A stretch of 64,000 nucleotides of DNA from Dryococelus australis (taxonomy: Eukaryota; Arthropoda; Insecta; Phasmatodea; Phasmatidae): NCBI GenBank assembly GCA_029891345.1, contig CM057002.1, positions 17,854,295 to 17,918,294 on the forward strand, read 5' to 3'. The notes under the pieces were generated by a model. It was not told the DNA's origin. It did no database searches and saw nothing but the letters and a program-made list of their open reading frames with translations. The translations under genes were made by a program, and so were the position numbers. Of this stretch, positions 23,101-35,472 are shown in pieces (the first letter of the stretch is position 1; each line of letters opens with the position of its first letter).

Positions 23101-25827
23101 TCCACAGTGGCACCACAGGCAGACCAGAGCTGTTCACAGAAATGCCTTGGACTGGAACAGATAACTAACTTCAGGAAGCGCGTGGTAAATTTGCGTTGGC
23201 TTCTCTCCCTCTCTGATACACTTTAAATTCAATTACGACACATCGGCCAAGCACATGCACCCACCGAGGCAATATACCAGGACATACATTCATTTCGGCG
23301 TGCACTTACGCTCGTGGCTGTACAACATAGTGAGTGACTTTTTGAAAATGCTCACGTACTCATACGCACGTTTTCTTGCCGTCCAGAAACTGCACAATCT
23401 CCCTGCTTCCGCGCCATTGAGGAACTCCATGGCATGTCTATCTACGCCTAGTCCAGCCTGCTGATGCTTGCAGGTGAAATTTGCAGTAAAAAGTACATTC
23501 GTCATTACATCTTTAAAATTTCATTTTACGGCTCATTTAGTTCCTATTTGAGTGAGCGTTTGTTACATGATCGGTATGCCAAGTGTTGTAGATTTGACAT
23601 TGCACGTTGGTTATGGCCTCACGTATTCCCACTTGACAAGAAAATTTTGACCAATGTCTGGGACACTGTTGATAGGAACCTCATAATGAAAACTACATTT
23701 TATGTTCTACGTGGCTATATCCCCTGAATCAATGGTTTGATGTTAATATCAGTGTTCTGTTAGCGTCTAGTATTAAATTCATTATATTACTGGTAACTGA
23801 TTCTAGCTACATGTATTTTTAATACGTAATACCCTTCCTTGTACAGTTCCTTCAAACGTCCACGCACCAGTTGTGAAGGTAGGCATTCTTACTTCACAAG
23901 ACAAAACTTTTAAAATCGTACACCGACAAAGCTCCCTTTCTTTCCGTCCATTTACAAAGTTTCTCCAAAACTCTGAGCACCGGAAACATTCGAGGTTGTG
24001 TTTTCAATGAATATCAAACGTGTCTGGATTGGCTTTTGTGGGCAGGTACTCCGTTTAACCAAAAACTTGTTACGTATGCTTAAGCATAAAATATTCCCGG
24101 GAAGATCATTATAACACTCGGGAGTGTATCCACTTTCCAACTGACTTTGTTCCAACTTACAGCTGAGTCGCTCCGAGAACTGGGAATTGAGTATAAAGAA
24201 AGATACATAAGAAGCCACGGTGGTTGTCTTGTCTAGAGTGATGCACTGATATTTTAGATGTGTTTACAAATCAGTCAGTATGAGCTAAAGGTTTTCCTCA
24301 TGGAGGAGACTTTAGCAGTTTTTATCTTGAATACGCATGCATATATGTGAGACATCCAAATGTAGTCCTCCGTTGCTCTAGTGTTTATATCACTTGAGTG
24401 GGTCTTATATTCCCTAGGCCATGCATCTTTCTCTTATTACCTGTAATTTGTCTCACTTCTAATGCAGTTATTCTTAAACAAGATCCCTAAGTTCTCGTGT
24501 CTACAATAATGAAGTCGTAGTGAGAGAATCAATCAAATCAGTTTTCCTCTCTTCCTGTTAATCTACAAAAATTTGCCTGCTGTTTTTTTTCATCAGGATT
24601 GCTAAAGTTTACTGCGGAGATTAGCTGAAACACACGATTAGCAAAATTTTTACTAGCAATGTCTTCGGTAGGAACAAATATCCAAGCCTGTAATTAATTG
24701 GACTGTACTTGTATTTCGTGTTTGCTATTTAAATCATAGTTCAATGAATCACCAATGCTTTAGCAACTCTGTTGAAGAAGTATTTTTTAAAAATTCTTCA
24801 ATATTTGTATCCTTTATTGTGCCTTGAAAATGGAAGACAGCTTACTCGATAGTAAAATGTGAACTGTAAGTTATGTAACATAGGAAATTTGTAATTTAGT
24901 GAATATTAACTTATATTCTTCTTCGAAATAATTTCCTGAAAATATTTCCGTTGTCACATTGAAGTGTCCAAATAATCCATGTTATGATATATACGAGTAT
25001 CGTTCTACACAATGTTGAGAAAATGTTCATTGAAGCTACATATCACAATTAATGCCGTTGAAGTCATGCCCAATGGAAACCATGATGATCTTTGAATGAA
25101 ATCAACGCATTTCGCCCAACAATTTTACGAGAAATTGTGAAACAAACAAAAGCTCATTTCCCCCAAAACTTTGTTATGTTAAATACCAAAACTAGTTATC
25201 GGTTAACCCAAGTTTTATCCAAAACAAAATATAGGATTGCATTGCACAATATCTTGACATATGAAGTTAAAATTGGCATAACAGTGTAGAAGATCTGTGC
25301 ATTGCACAATCTGATCACATATCTTCTTTTATCAATGTGCATTGTCACTCATGTCTTAAACATCTTTACATTATATTGAACCAAAATTTCGGTGTATAAG
25401 AATAAACACTGTGAAAGTTGAACTAACCTCCTCTTCCTTAGCTTAAATTCTCAAAGGACCTCTTCGTCCTTTTGCCAATCACGCCAAAAACATTTCCAGT
25501 GTTTTTTTAATGATAAATTATTCCCTGCCCTCAGTATTTATACGGTCAGCCGTACCTAGTGTGTATCATAATCATTCACTTATCTGCTGGGCTGTATGAT
25601 CATCTGAAGTAAAACGACAGCCCGTTTTACTTAATTTTAGTTGTTCACAAGACGTTATGTGTGGCGAGTGGTATCTAGTATTATCCGAAATAACAAGGAC
25701 ATTTCGAAGGCACAGCAGTTTTCAGCTTTGTTTTAGATATTTTTTAATTCAAGGATGTTAACCCTCGTGCCATTTCGCGATTCAAGTTTGAACAGGGCAG
25801 TTCAAGAATAAATTACTTCACCTACAA
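20111..25827. other. AT-rich DNA, nothing recognised
   Basis: Scanning six frames gives only short frames without familiar motifs, and I see no family A/B element or SINE in these 5.7 kb. A moderately GC-rich patch at about 22140-22240 has no interpretable coding content. Confidence 0.4.
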
Positions 25828-25973
25828 CGATTCCACAGTTCGCTTTATCGACTATTGGGTCCTGCCACCAGGTTGATGACAATTTTAAAGTTACGTGTGG
25901 TGGAAGGATACCGAGTGAGCAGGAAAGTAGTCCTAAGCAAGGCTTTCGAAAACACTCAGTTAATGGCATAGTC
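25828..25973 (-). mobile_element. Family A MITE right-half fragment
   Basis: Diverged counterparts of the family A reverse copy are readable: a TTCGCTTTATCGAC block, then GGTTGATGACAATTTTAAAG, then TAGTCCTAAGCAAGGCTTTC. It ends at a CATAGTCTATAG border and directly abuts the family B element at 25974. Confidence 0.5.
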
Positions 25974-26346
25974 TATAGTTGCATTTCGCGTAGTTGTACT
26001 GGAATCTAATCGAAGTTTTTTCACACTTTTTTTTTAAACAAACCTTTGAATGATCACCCCATGCATAACGTGTTTGGTTATTACCTAAATATGCCCTTTT
26101 CAAGAGCATTTTATATTTGTATTAACATAATGGTTCCTTATTTTTGTTAAATGGAGAGAAAACATTTTTTTTTTACTAACGGCTAGTAATAAATATCTTG
26201 CGCACGAACGCGGTGCGCTGTCCTTTTGGTGTAATTTTCTAGACTCGGCTAAGCTTTGTTTGCACGAGGCGGAGGAATATCCTGGAAGCAGAAGTTTAGC
26301 AGCCAGGTCTTCAGAAACGTAGGAAGTAACCGCAAATGGACTACAA
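25974..26346 (+). mobile_element. Family B MITE
   Basis: The left end is TATAGTTGCATTTCGCGTAG-like and the right end GGAAGTAACCGCAAATGGACTA. The interior matches the copies at 56069 and 61879: CATTTTATATTTGTATTAAC, a CCTTTTGGTGTAATTTTCTA block, and GTTTGCACGAGGCGGAGGAA. Confidence 0.65.
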
Positions 26347-26478
26347 TACTCGTGCAAGTCTAATTTAGGAATTAATTGTATGATTACGGATAACGTACTT
26401 TCGTTTTAGACCTGCGAGCCAATCCAGGCACATTAGGATTGAGTTTCGATGTATTTTTAGACGATTCGCCACTTCGCC

Positions 26479-26492
26479 TGGCGCATGCGCCA
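26479..26492. repeat. 14-bp perfect palindrome
   Basis: TGGCGCATGCGCCA is a perfect palindrome in an AT-rich region. No function is assigned. Confidence 0.8.
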
Positions 26493-27361
26493 TACTGTAT
26501 ACGGGAGTTTGATTTTCGCCTCGCAGTAAGAGTGACAGCGTGGGGTTAGTCTAGAAACAAGTCAACAACATTTTGAATTCCATTACTAGTTTTAATGATC
26601 AGTATATGATACAAGAGTAGTAATATTCACGAACATGTGCGACTTAACTTAGATGCAGTACAAAAAAGCAGATTTCGGAAAATCCAAACAGAACTCGTGG
26701 AGATACTGTCGTAGACAAAATGGAAATGACTAGTAGGTGCTGTTTTCAATTACTTAATAACGCTCTTGCGGAAGCTTACGTAAGCATGGATTGAGCATTT
26801 AGGTAGCGTTATTGGCTGAACATAGGTCTGCTAGCGAAGTAGGCGGGTAGTTTTTATATCACGCTTTGCAGTTGGCAATTTTCGATGTGTACAACTTTTT
26901 TCAAAATATAGTCGGCTTGGACGAATCCACCGGGGAGAAAACGGAAAATTTTGCGTGTTCAAATTAAAGCTTTTTCTTACTATGCTCTAAGCCGACTAAC
27001 GCGAGTTTTACCGTTACATCCCTGCTAACTAGTTGTTCAATTGCTCATAATTCCTGCCATGTAAATAAATATCCTTCATTCGCAGGATATGTTGCTTCAG
27101 CGGAAATTTGCCAGAAGTATTGTACCGGTATCAGAAGAAGCTGTAAATGAAGTGTTGCTGGTGTACTGTTTCTGCGTAAATGCTGTTCCATTATTGTTTG
27201 TATGCTAGTGTTTTGCTAAGATTGGATTAAATTGTTATTGTGAATATGACTTAATTTGTGTGCTGCTTATTTTCCCAGCATACCCTTTTGCACGCCGTTC
27301 ACGGTAAAGTGAGCACTTTTGAAGTAAATATTAGAAAAAAAATCTCTGTGTTAATTGCATA

Positions 27362-27905
27362 TACGGTATGAATCTAAACTAGTATAATAAACTTCGGAAG
27401 GTCATTCCTAAGATCCAAACAAACAAGTTGGTCATATTATGAACATATGTCCTACAAAGCTTTGTTATTGAGTTGCAGGCGTTTCATGTCATGGTAACAT
27501 GTATCATTACCGCCACTTACTTTGTTGTTACGTGCATTGGCCTGCCCGGTCTCCTGGCCTCAATACACTGGATCAATAGCTGTGGGGACACATGCAAAGT
27601 GTGGCGTATGCTACGCTGGTTAACAACATCAACGACTTGTAACAGCGTATCAATAACACCTGTGCAGCTGTTCGACACGACCCAGGTAGCTTGGAGCGAC
27701 TTCGCCAGTCCATGATGAAGAGTTGCCCCGCCTGCATTGCTGCCCATGGCGGACAATTCGAGCATCGCCGGCGATGTTGCCGATGTACCTCAATAACAAC
27801 GCGTCGTAGGGACATATGTTCATGGGAACATTTTTGCTTGTTCTGATCTCAGGAATAACCTTCAGAAATTCGTTGCAATAGTTTAGATACACTTTGTATG
27901 TTACT
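27362..27905 (+). mobile_element. Nested mini-transposon with ~110-bp TIRs
   Basis: The left arm (about 27362-27475) and right arm (about 27787-27905) are inverted copies sharing ATCTAAACTA, a GGAAGGTCATTCCTAAGATC-like block, GAACATATGTCC and TTGTTATTGAG. Between the arms is a transposase tail (27535-27765). The total is only ~545 bp, so it is an internally deleted, non-autonomous Tc1/mariner-superfamily relative. Confidence 0.7.
27535..27765 (+). pseudogene. Transposase C-terminal remnant with two in-frame stops
   Basis: Frame 27535 reads HWPARSPGLNTLDQ, stop, LWGHMQSVAYATLVNNINDL, stop, then QRINNTCAAVRHDPGSLERL, ending CPACIAAHGGQFEH. It is the same domain tail as at 5034-5267 (SPDL-LDF-LWGHL and AC-HGGFEH landmarks) but from a different TIR family. 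The Asp of the LDF block is kept and the Asp of SPDL is Gly. The stops (TAG after LDQ, TAA after INDL) make it dead. Confidence 0.75.
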
Positions 27906-27910
27906 GTGCA

Positions 27911-27976
27911 CACTATTAAACAGGCTTACAGTTAGGTTGGCAGCACTATTAAACAGGCTTACAGTTAGGTTGGCAG
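27911..27976. repeat. 33-bp direct duplication
   Basis: Two identical copies, 27911-27943 and 27944-27976, start CACTATTAAACAGGCTTACA. They lie just right of the nested transposon. Confidence 0.95.
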
Positions 27977-28302
27977 CGGATTTGGTAAAATATTTATAAG
28001 TGTTGAAATTGTATTGCGACAGTAAGGTGTAAATTTATGGCAAATCAAGTTGGTGTTTTGGTTTAACGCGCACTTAAATTACGAATTGGCGTATTAATAA
28101 CATACTTATGTTCCTAACGATTCCAATTTTTCACTTGGCTGACGCACGATTAGAGTCATTAGGCCCACGACAATGTAAATAGTACATATGGCGTAGGAAT
28201 ACAAAATGAGGAAAGTAGATCTTAAGCAGGCTTTTAAAAATTGTTCACTTTATCGTGAACAGACTATACATGTAAGCTGTAAGCAACAGTAATCACCTGC
28301 GC

Positions 28303-28440
28303 AGTTGGTTGCGTATTAGCTTAAGCAGCGATGGGTTCTGGGTTTGAATCCCCGGTGAGGCAGAGCTGCCATTTAGTGCTCGTCTTGATGTGGCATGACT
28401 AGGGCGACCCGATTTTTATCAAAAATATTTCTGGGCAGCT
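28303..28440 (+). mobile_element. tRNA-derived SINE fragment or tRNA-like sequence
   Basis: Box A-like GCGCAGTTGGTTGCG and box B-like GGGTTTGAATCCCCGG are at tRNA spacing. The body that follows does not closely match the common SINE in this window, so it may be a second SINE family. Confidence 0.4.
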
Positions 28441-28783
28441 TAGATTTCGAAACACCGCGAGTATTACAGCGGTTTCCGTCTCCTTGTTGACCGCGTGTTT
28501 TTGTGAAGAAACGTTGCCTCCTTGAGCGAACCAATCAGGATTAGGTTCCTCCGGTGCTCCACTTCTTTGATTCGTAGGCAGAAAACTAAGATGGAAAGGG
28601 GGGTACCAGCCCTTAAAAATCTAAATGGAATTTTAAAACAATTTCGGAAAATCCTTGAAAATGAAACTCTGTTCTTCGTATGGTGTTTTATTTCATCGGC
28701 ATATTTAACCACTTAATACGTCGTGTTAATACATACCTACCCGTTTCAACATTTTACTCCTTGCCAGGCGCTGTAATGCTACC

Positions 28784-30154
28784 TCTTAATTCATAGTCAG
28801 AGCTTCGTCTAAGGATGATCCAGAGATGATATTCCTCGGAGTTGGTCTAAGGTTAGTTTAGACTTAGGGTGGACTAATTTTATCGTATTCATAAACACCG
28901 ACCGGAGTAGGACTAACTTTCGTCGAAGGATCATTGACGTACCCTGTTGTCAAGTTTACTGCACATGCGCATTGCACACTTTCGTCTCTAGATAGCGCTA
29001 AATACAATACGACTTATTTACAAAAAACTATTTTTTTTAAATTTAATAGTAATTTATAATAATCTTAATACACGTAACAAGAAAAAGTATATAATATATT
29101 ATACTGTGTAATTAATTGAAAATAAAATACACGTTTTGTAAATATAAATATATTGTGCACAGTATCTTTAGAATAGAGAAAGTGTATATAAAATATCTTG
29201 GCCCTCTATTTGGCTTCGATTATTTCAATTTAAAAGTGATACTCTCAGTAATTTGCTGTGCTATTTTTGCCGGCTCGTATAAACAAATCACATTAATCAT
29301 TGCATTAACGTCACTTTATTCGTTTTACCCTTGTTTTATTACTGTAGCATATATGGCAATACTGCAGAATGGAGGAGGACGATAAAATTAACATACTAAT
29401 ATCTTATTATTCCATATTGATATGTAAAATTTTCATAGTACACCTCTATGCACTGGTAATATTGGCTGGTTTCATTTTATTACGTCAATACTGGCTATAT
29501 AATGATGTTAAATGTGTATTGTAATGTTAAATACAATATAAACTGGTTAAAATTCTATCTTCCCGAAGAGATTCGAATTTGCATTTTGTGCACTTTAGCT
29601 CATGATGCTACCGTTGAGCTACCATTACATTTTAGATAATAATGTATACTTTCATATATATATAGAACTAACGTTAGATTTGTATTAAAATTATCTATGA
29701 ATGCATTTATATCACGTCTCCTAAGAATCTGTTTTCAGAGAAGGCATTTGATTGACATAAAAATAGAAAGGCTTAGCTGTAGCTAAAAAGTGATGTATTA
29801 TTAAGCTTCTAAAGTAAATTTCCTTTGAATTATTATTCACGGGACATTTCATTCGTTAGGTCGGCATATTTTTGCATACAGTTTGACAGAATCGACCTTA
29901 AACGTAATTTTTATGTTTCGTAAACTTTATCTAGCTTTCCCTGGCATGTGATACTAACGAAACTGTCGTATTTCATGTTCGCCACGTTTCTTTTTAATAC
30001 TTCGTAAATCCTACACTCTGTCCTGACTAATAGTTAGGCCGTACTAAAGCAAGATGATCCTTGGACTAGAAATAAAAATGCTCTCTGAATAGGAAAAATG
30101 TTGGTCGGAGGATGATCTTTCCTTAGTCCGGACTAAAAACGACTATGAATAAGG
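28784..30154. mobile_element. ~1.4-kb AT-rich element with TIRs
   Basis: The right end (30111-30154) reads inward on the minus strand as CCTTATTCATAGTCGTTTTT, then AGTCCGGACTAAGG and ATCATCC. The left end (from about 28784) has the matching AATTCATAGTCAGAGC and GTCTAAGGATGATCC. More TAGTCC/GGACTA subterminal words lie at both ends. The middle is very AT-rich with no transposase; the 89-codon frame at 29116 has no motif. A tRNA-like relic is embedded at 29572. Confidence 0.6.
29572..29632 (-). tRNA. tRNA-like relic (minus)
   Basis: On the minus strand there is a box A-like TGGTAGCTCAACGGTAGCA and a box B-like AATTCGAATCT at tRNA distance. Stems are imperfect, so it is probably a pseudogene or a SINE head. 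Confidence 0.4.
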
Positions 30155-31229
30155 CCCAACGTCTGTTGTGTGTGCTTTATGGGAAACGGTAGGGCCTGGA
30201 CAGTAAAAACATGAGGTTCGTTTCTGTTAACTTGCAAGAACTGCTTAGAAAGACGGCAACGAAATAAAAATAACTGAGGGCAAAAACGTTGTATGCAATA
30301 AGATGGTGCCCCCGTTATTTTCATGAATGTGAGTGATATTAGCTGTATTTTGTGTCGACGGGCTCTATAATACAGAACAACGGCCAGAGAACTTTAGTTT
30401 AAGTTACCGTCGCTTCCGTTTTTTGTAAAGAAAACTGCATTTTAAAAACTCAATTTCAAATGGCGAATGTCTCCCTTAGATCTTAGCTAGTTTTTACAGT
30501 CACATTGCCTTCTTTTCAGTAAAGTATCTTTACCTGCAGAATATTTCGGATACGTTTGCGTACATTCTATATATATATATATAAACAATAAGTTTGGTTT
30601 ATAGGTTCCTATGCTTCATTACAACACACACACGTGCAAAAAATCTTCAAGTACTCGACAAATTGTTTTGTGTTATGTGTAATAGTTAATTTATTAATAA
30701 TCAAACCATATATATGGGGTTTGTCAGATATAGGTCAAAATTATACTTTAACACGAGAAATCATATTTCCTTTCTAGTTTTAAAATGTTATTATATATAA
30801 CATAGTTTTTCTCTAACGTTGACCTTTCTGCTGATGATATTCTGAGGGAATAGCTACTTCCAGAGTAAAGAATAAAAACTTCAGTCACGAAAGCTTACGA
30901 ACTTCATATTAGAAGTAACGGTGAACGAAAGTAACGGTGACCGAGAGTAACGGAAGTAAAACAAATAAATAACAATTTGTTTATCATGGTTTGACCTCCT
31001 CCAAAGCTGTCGCACTGACACCGCCCGAGAACCGCTATTGGCACTGTCATTACCAAGAAAACATGAGATACAAGGAGATATTTGATTACACGGATGTAGT
31101 TGGCAATGCCCGGCGCTTATTCAAGATTATTAATACGAATTTTTAGTCTCGGAAACTTTCTTCTTCACCCACGCCGTTATTTTTGCCAGTTTAGCCCTTA
31201 ATAAAAAGAACAAAGTAAAATAGTACAGA

Positions 31230-31680
31230 TAGGGAGGGGGCTGGGAATTTTCGGGTTCGTGGACGGGGCCATTAGACCGTTGGGTGCCATGGCGGACCGG
31301 CTGAAAGGCTAGTTAGCTGTGTGCGGGCCCGACGGCGTCTGGTCGCGCGGGTGGATTCGTGGGAATCCTGGTCCCTGGTCTGTTGCAGCGGGGGTGGCGA
31401 AACGGGGGGCGGCTGAAAGGATACCCGTCGGGGAGCTGTCTCGGTCGGGGCAGAATAGCTCGTCACCTTCCTAGGAAGTGTGAATGATTCTTTTGAATAG
31501 AAATAGAATTTGTAGCTTAAATTACAGGCGCCCAGACGAACAGCCGCCCTCCCACAAAAAAATTTGTGAATCTATATAATTAATATACTGTTTGTTAAAT
31601 TGTAGTAGTCATGCTAGAATTGAACATCCTGGATGGCTGTACTGCTAAGTAGGTTAAATGAAATAAATTTAAAAAAAAAA
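31230..31680 (+). mobile_element. GC-rich segment ending in an A-tail, possible retroelement 3' end
   Basis: A GC-rich block (about 31240-31470) is followed by AT-rich DNA that ends GAAATAAATTTAAAAAAAAA at 31680, as in a 5'-truncated LINE or retrocopied transcript. No protein motif is recognised on either strand. The minus-strand 64-codon frame is Pro/Arg-rich and probably accidental. No target duplication was found. Confidence 0.3.
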
Positions 31681-32192
31681 GTCTACGCCCCTGCCGACAG
31701 AAGAGAGAATTCAGACAATTATTGGCGGTTTGAGATGACTACAAAGAAACCTACAAAATAATTTGTCTTTCTTTATACGTTTTTAATATCAGTTATCGTA
31801 AGAACTTGCGAAAAGTTTGAAAATTCCTGTCAACAGGTAGCAGCTTCATTGCGAGAACGAAAGAGAGAGAGAGACGGAGAAAGAAAGCCCGAGAGAAAGC
31901 AAGCGAGAATCATGTACAGACAGCAAGCGAGTTAATAATTTTCTAATTCAACTTTGAAATTCTCTATAAAATTAAATTGTATGTATGTGCATGACCTTAG
32001 TTTAAAAATTTCAATTTAAGATATGGCTAACTTAAATAATTCATAAGTGATGTAGTGGGACAAGGCAGAGAGTACAAAGGACGTAATAGTTAAAAAATTG
32101 TTAAAATGTGGCAGCCACTCAACTACTACGCGCGCATGAGCTAACTACACATATGTGGCGACCTACAGACTTTCGCACAGTAAGAAGTCTTA
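31681..32192. other. AT-rich DNA with a GA-rich patch
   Basis: The only noticeable feature is a purine-rich (GAGA/GAAAG) patch at about 31855-31925. No gene is seen. Confidence 0.5.
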
Positions 32193-32428
32193 TAGGCTGT
32201 TCACGGTAAAGTGAGCACACTTGAAGCCCTAGTTACTTTTTCTTTTCGGCCATTTTTGGAACTTTAACCACATTTTAAAATGAATATTGCCATGTAAGTA
32301 ATAAACACAGCGTGTATAGTCCACCAGACTCGCTAGTTAACGTCTAAGGCTAAAATTAAATATATTTATTGGCTATTATTCCAAATGAGAGGGCTTTCAA
32401 AAGTGCTCACTTTACCATGAGTAGCCTA
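32193..32428 (+). mobile_element. Short family A MITE
   Basis: It starts TAGGCTGTTCACGGTAAAGT, ends CTTTACCATGAGTAGCCTA and has TA flanks. The interior is a second short-subfamily variant (TTTCTTTTCGGCCATTTTTG and CACCAGACTCGCTAGTTAAC), also found inverted at 42024-42261. Confidence 0.85.
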
Positions 32429-33346
32429 TAGATGAAAATACTAGAGTAAATATATTACAATAATTTCTAATATATTATTAAGTGTTTTATAAATAACGGA
32501 GTTAATACTACCAAATATGTACATTTAGAAACTTGATAATAAAGAGGTAACGAAAAATACATCAGTATTAAAGGGTTTCGTTGCAATAACCATCTTTGTT
32601 CATGAAAATATAAATAAATAAAAAATTACAAAAATTTGTCATAAATACAAAAAAGCTTAAGTTATGTGCAAATAAAAAGTGAAATATGTAAGGATAAATT
32701 ATTATTAAAAGCAGGAGTGTAATATTTACTTGATTCATAACAAGAGACGCGGAAATTTTTTTTCTTAATTCATAATAAACCAGAGCATAAAATAATGCAA
32801 CTATTTCCTTGTGTTAAAATGTGAGATAAATATTAAAGAAACATTTTAAATTTGATTGCATGGGTGTTATAAATGATTCATACAATTTTTCAGTAATATT
32901 TGTGTAATTAGCGCAATTAAGACAGTTGTTAAAATTAGTATATTCCAAAACTAATAATATGCTAATTTTAACTTGTCATATATAAAATTATGTATTTGCT
33001 TGAAATGACACAATACATGATTTCTACAAGTTGAGTGTTTTGTATGAATATGAGTTACTGTTTGCTACCAAACAACTTAAGGAAGATTGCCAATTTCCCT
33101 CTTGTAATTAGAGCAAGAATTGCATTTTTCCTTTCAGCTACCATTCAACCTGAAGTGCTGGATTTTTACCTTGTCCCTCTTTCAATTTGCGACGTATACA
33201 AAATAATTTAGCCAAGACGCTGAAAAAAAATCTCACGCTCAGTTTCCAGCTTTAGCTGAAGATTATGAAAACTGAATGACGATACACTTCAGAACTGAAA
33301 ATTAAAAACAGTTATAATTTCACTTCTGACTGTTATTGGCAGTTAC

Positions 33347-33393
33347 GCCAAGGTGGGAGGCGAGTAGTCTAACCACTACACCACCATGGCCCC
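33347..33393 (-). mobile_element. Truncated SINE head (minus)
   Basis: On the minus strand it reads GGGGCCATGGTGGTGTAGTG, then GTTAGACTACTCGCCTCCCA, matching the first ~47 bp of the common SINE. The remainder is absent. Confidence 0.7.
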
Positions 33394-33836
33394 AAAAACT
33401 AAAAAATTTTCTTCTTTTTTCCCAAATTGAAAGTATCGATATGTTTTTAATTTACTTACACACAACACAAGATCCACCACACTCATGTGTGCGCGTGTGG
33501 ATGAACCAGAATCAACAAAGTAAGACATACTGGTTCCTGTAAATGAAGATTTCTTGTACAGTTCCATAATTTTACGAGTACACAGTGTCACATTTTGTAA
33601 ATCTACATTTCTGAATGTGTACTTTAAAGAGAACAAGTTTGTGGGCGATGTCGGAGTGTCCGTCGTGTTAAAAGAAATAAATCACAAAATAGATTAGATT
33701 ATGTCAAACGCTAATCTGAATGACGCCAATTCCGAGAGTTACCGAAGGATTACAAGCTACACCTGGCTTGAAATAACCGCATCTGGTTTTTTTTTTTCAA
33801 TAAAATATGCTAAATAATTTCAATAACTATTGCTAT

Positions 33837-33960
33837 ACCTAGGGACACCCGGATTTCGCAAAAATATTTCGGCACGTGCTATAGTTTCCAACACCCTTCT
33901 GGCATATCAGCAGTTTTCCTTTACTGATTGGCGGCGTATCTTTGTGAGAAGACTGCACCT
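33837..33960 (+). repeat. Dispersed repeat copy 1
   Basis: It starts near AGGGACACCCGGATTTCGCA and contains GATTGGCGGCGTATCTTTGT then GAGAAGAC. A related, longer copy is at 37628-37950 (GACACCGAAAAATCGCAAAC and TATTGGCAGCGTGTCTGTGT then GAGAAGAC). The family is unknown to me. Confidence 0.45.
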
Positions 33961-35472
33961 ATGTTATTCGCGGGCAGACAGCTAAGACACGTAACACGGA
34001 AATCATTTATTCGCATAGCGGATCTGGCTAAAGGTATTTTGAAATACAGCTTGTTACGAAATCTTCCCGCGAAAAACGGGCAGTCCCTAGGCATCTCGTT
34101 ATCTCAAGTACCGCTATAATACCATACACAAACTTTAAACACATCAAGGTACAGCAATGCTAAACCTTGACGCTATACAATTGAGCTGTTAATAAATTAT
34201 TCTAAGTCAATAACCTTGAAAAGTAAAAACATAACCATGTCACAACAAATTAACAAAATTCTGTCAAAACAACCTGTTATAACCTCACAATCACTCCAGC
34301 AGCACAATAATTGTTATAACAACCACAAATTAACATCAAATACCGTATGGCAAATCCTGTATATTGGATCTGAAATCAAATGTACGATTTGAACTGCAAC
34401 ACACCACAAGGGTGTATTCCTCCTAAATAGTCCCCTGCGAGAACAGTCATGTGACTGTCAACTGTCACACACAGATATATGAATCACAGTTTTCCAACTT
34501 TTGGTGCAAGGCGATTGGCAAGTTAATCTGCTTAGAAGGTATTTGTATTTATATCATATACATCTCATAATAACTGCCTATAAACATTCACGAGATAATA
34601 CTTACCTCTTTCGTAGTACCACATTACCAAAAAAAATAACAACACACGTGTAATACAAAAAAAAAGGTTACAACACACAGAAAATAAAAAAAACCATAAC
34701 CGTTTATTACGGCAACGTAATATTCATTATAAAAAGTTCCGCTCAGGCTGGATGCGGATGTTAATAATGTTACAGTAAATACAAAAAACAAAAAAGAAGT
34801 GTTGATAAAGTTATTATTTAAAAGGATAAAGAATGTAAACAACATTTAAACCATATTTATTTTACAGCTTTTTTTGTAGTGTCACGTGGAAATTGGTACG
34901 CAACTAGTTTCCTAACTTTTGTTTCTAAAAGTACAAAATTATTCTTTAACACGTGATTGCTTAGCAGCTAGATCATTCCTGGTGGACTTACATGTTTTCT
35001 ATGAATGGCACTTCTCAGGTGCCTAGCAGCTGGCAGGATTCCCAAACTGCTAAACAGGTGAGAGATTGTACGTCAACAGCGCCAGGAACCAAATGAAATG
35101 CGGTAGTTAGGATGAGAGAGGTTGAGTGGATTTTGCTGTTGCAGTAGAAGACTGATACCTTCAATGTTGATGATGATGAACGTGAAATCCGCCGGCTGGT
35201 AGGGGGACTCCAGTCCTCAGCGTGATAATGGATTATGATTAAAGCTGGTGGAAAAAATCATCTATATGTGCACTTACTGTATTCTGTAGCATTTGTTAAC
35301 ATTTTTTTTTTTTTTTTTTTTTAATTTTACCGAGTAGGGACTCTAAACCAATGCTTGACGTATGAGTAAATCAATTTTTCTTATGTATCTGAACGGCTTA
35401 ACCTCAGAACACAGGTCACCTGAAATACATCATGACAAATGTTAAACAGTATATACCGTAGATATGTTGCTA

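Larger units (their letters stand above)
27291..28266 (-). mobile_element. Family A MITE split by a nested transposon
   Basis: The left part (27291 to about 27366) carries GTTCACGGTAAAGTGAGCAC and the family A reverse subterminal block. The right part (about 28100-28266) ends TATCGTGAACAGACTA followed by TA. Between them lie an inverted-repeat element (about 27362-27905) and a 33-bp duplication, giving 976 bp in all. Confidence 0.7.
32429..35472. other. AT-rich DNA, few features
   Basis: Apart from a SINE head (33347) and a dispersed-repeat copy (33837), this is very AT-rich with no credible coding region. Homopolymer A/T runs explain the hydrophobic frame at 34624-34845 on the minus strand. 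Confidence 0.4.

Noticed and set aside
29116-29385. 89-codon hydrophobic frame inside the 1.4-kb TIR element
   Set aside because: Composition follows AT-rich DNA and there is no motif or conservation evidence.
34624-34845. Hydrophobic minus-strand peptide
   Set aside because: It arises from A/T homopolymers and has no signal or domain structure.
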